From positions 1 to 53,372 of the forward strand of contig CAYURM010000022.1 in NCBI GenBank assembly GCA_964447155.1: 53,372 nt of DNA, given 5' to 3'. Under the pieces are notes generated by a model. That model worked only from the letters and a program-made list of their open reading frames with translations, did no database searches and was not told the origin of the DNA. Shown piece by piece: positions 52,860 to 53,372 of this stretch. The stretch's first letter is position 1, and each line of letters begins with the position of its first letter. The DNA comes from SMBSF63 sp034003545 (GTDB lineage Bacteria; Chloroflexota; Anaerolineae; Anaerolineales; Anaerolineaceae). The position numbers were made by a program, and so were the translations under genes.

Positions 52860-53354
52860 AAGGATAGGGCCAAACAATTTGGCTCATCCATTGGGCAATT
52901 GTTTCGCTTGTCTGAAAAAAGGCTCCGCACGCTGGTCGCCTGCGGTGCAGGTGCAGGTACAGCCGCAGCTTTCAATGCGCCCATTGCCGGATCAATATTT
53001 GCCGTCGAGATCATTCTGGACAACATCAGCAGCGTCAATTTCAGCGCCATCGTCATTGCCTCTGTTATCGCCAGCACCATTGCCCGTCTGATAAAAGGAA
53101 ATACATTTTTTTTCGACATCCCCAACTACGCAGCTTCCCGGCCCATGGAATTGGTCTTGTTTGCCATCCTGGGCATCCTGGCCGCATCATCGGCATGGGC
53201 TTTTTCCCGGCTTCGCTATTTCATTGAAGATATCTCTGACAAGTTTTCTGGCCCAAAATATCTTCTTCCTGCATTTGGGGGCATCATGGTGGGTATTATT
53301 GGGATATTCAGTTACCAACTTAGAACCTATCCGAAAAATAGTAAAAAGGGTTGA
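52860..53354 (+). pseudogene. Chloride channel (ClC family) remnant
   Basis: The open frame begins after a stop at 52857 and encodes FGSSIGQLFRLSEKRLRTL, then GAGAGTAAAFNAPIAGSIFAVE, a hallmark of ClC channels and exchangers. The N-terminal third, including the GSGIP and GREGP ion-path motifs, is missing. At the right the ClC sequence continues to LPAFGGIMVGIIGIFS and then turns into RTYPKNSKKG and a stop, where the family would go on for at least a hundred more residues. The gene is therefore broken at both ends; the last 40 bases are A-rich and may belong to an inserted element that continues beyond the window. Confidence 0.7.
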
Positions 53355-53372
53355 AAAAGGAGACGAAACCTG

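Overview
This window reads as a bacterial draft or metagenome scaffold. It contains a 100-N gap at 9017-9116, and its right end breaks off inside a damaged gene. The gene mix suggests an anaerobic member of the Chloroflexota, probably Anaerolineae. The points in favour are a ferredoxin-dependent 2-oxoacid oxidoreductase with an ADP-forming acyl-CoA synthetase, folate-dependent TrmFO, a clostripain-type surface peptidase, giant TPR proteins and many -10 boxes of the form GGTA(T/A)AAT. The taxonomic call is an inference; no rRNA is present.

Layout, left to right. 181-4550 (+): two sugar ABC permeases and an amylosucrase-type GH13 enzyme. 4750-9016 (+): a tightly overlapping operon of acyl-CoA synthetase, iorA and iorB, cut by the gap. 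9117-11926 (+): repeats, a PAS-only protein, a membrane-anchored helix-hairpin-helix protein, trmO and an unusual metallophosphoesterase. 12096-14889 (-): alaS with its terminator. 15007-28200 (-): a large self-contained cluster, described below. 28282-35901 (+): trmFO, an M28 peptidase, a soluble histidine kinase, an aminotransferase, hflX, a small membrane protein and a glycosyltransferase-like protein. 35932-43760 (-): a YigZ protein, a heterodimeric ABC exporter, tex, a DUF364 protein and a small unknown. 43912-53354 (+): a C11 peptidase, tRNA-Leu(UAG), tig, clpP, a HAD phosphatase, rlmN, ftsY, prfB with its programmed frameshift, and a chloride-channel remnant.

The most remarkable part is 15007-28200. 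Transcribed leftwards, it encodes a sigma-54 factor with an added zinc ribbon, a soluble PAS-GAF-PAS histidine kinase and a sigma-54 activator that ends before the usual DNA-binding domain. These are followed by a small two-helix membrane protein, an 1815-residue TPR scaffold and an 899-residue TPR protein with a gingipain/caspase-fold (C25-like) protease domain. Near-consensus -24/-12 sigma-54 promoters lie in front of rpoN (28184-28200) and between the activator and the membrane protein gene (23601-23617). The two sites are almost identical to each other. The cluster therefore looks like an autoregulated sigma-54 switch dedicated to a TPR/caspase-like protease effector. An imperfect inverted repeat overlaps the second promoter and could hide the Shine-Dalgarno of the first effector gene in read-through mRNA only.

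Elsewhere the genes are mostly housekeeping: translation (alaS, prfB, rlmN, trmO, trmFO, tRNA-Leu), protein quality control (tig, clpP), membrane targeting (ftsY) and fermentative energy metabolism (acyl-CoA synthetase with IorAB). Several families of dispersed short repeats sit in the intergenic spaces.
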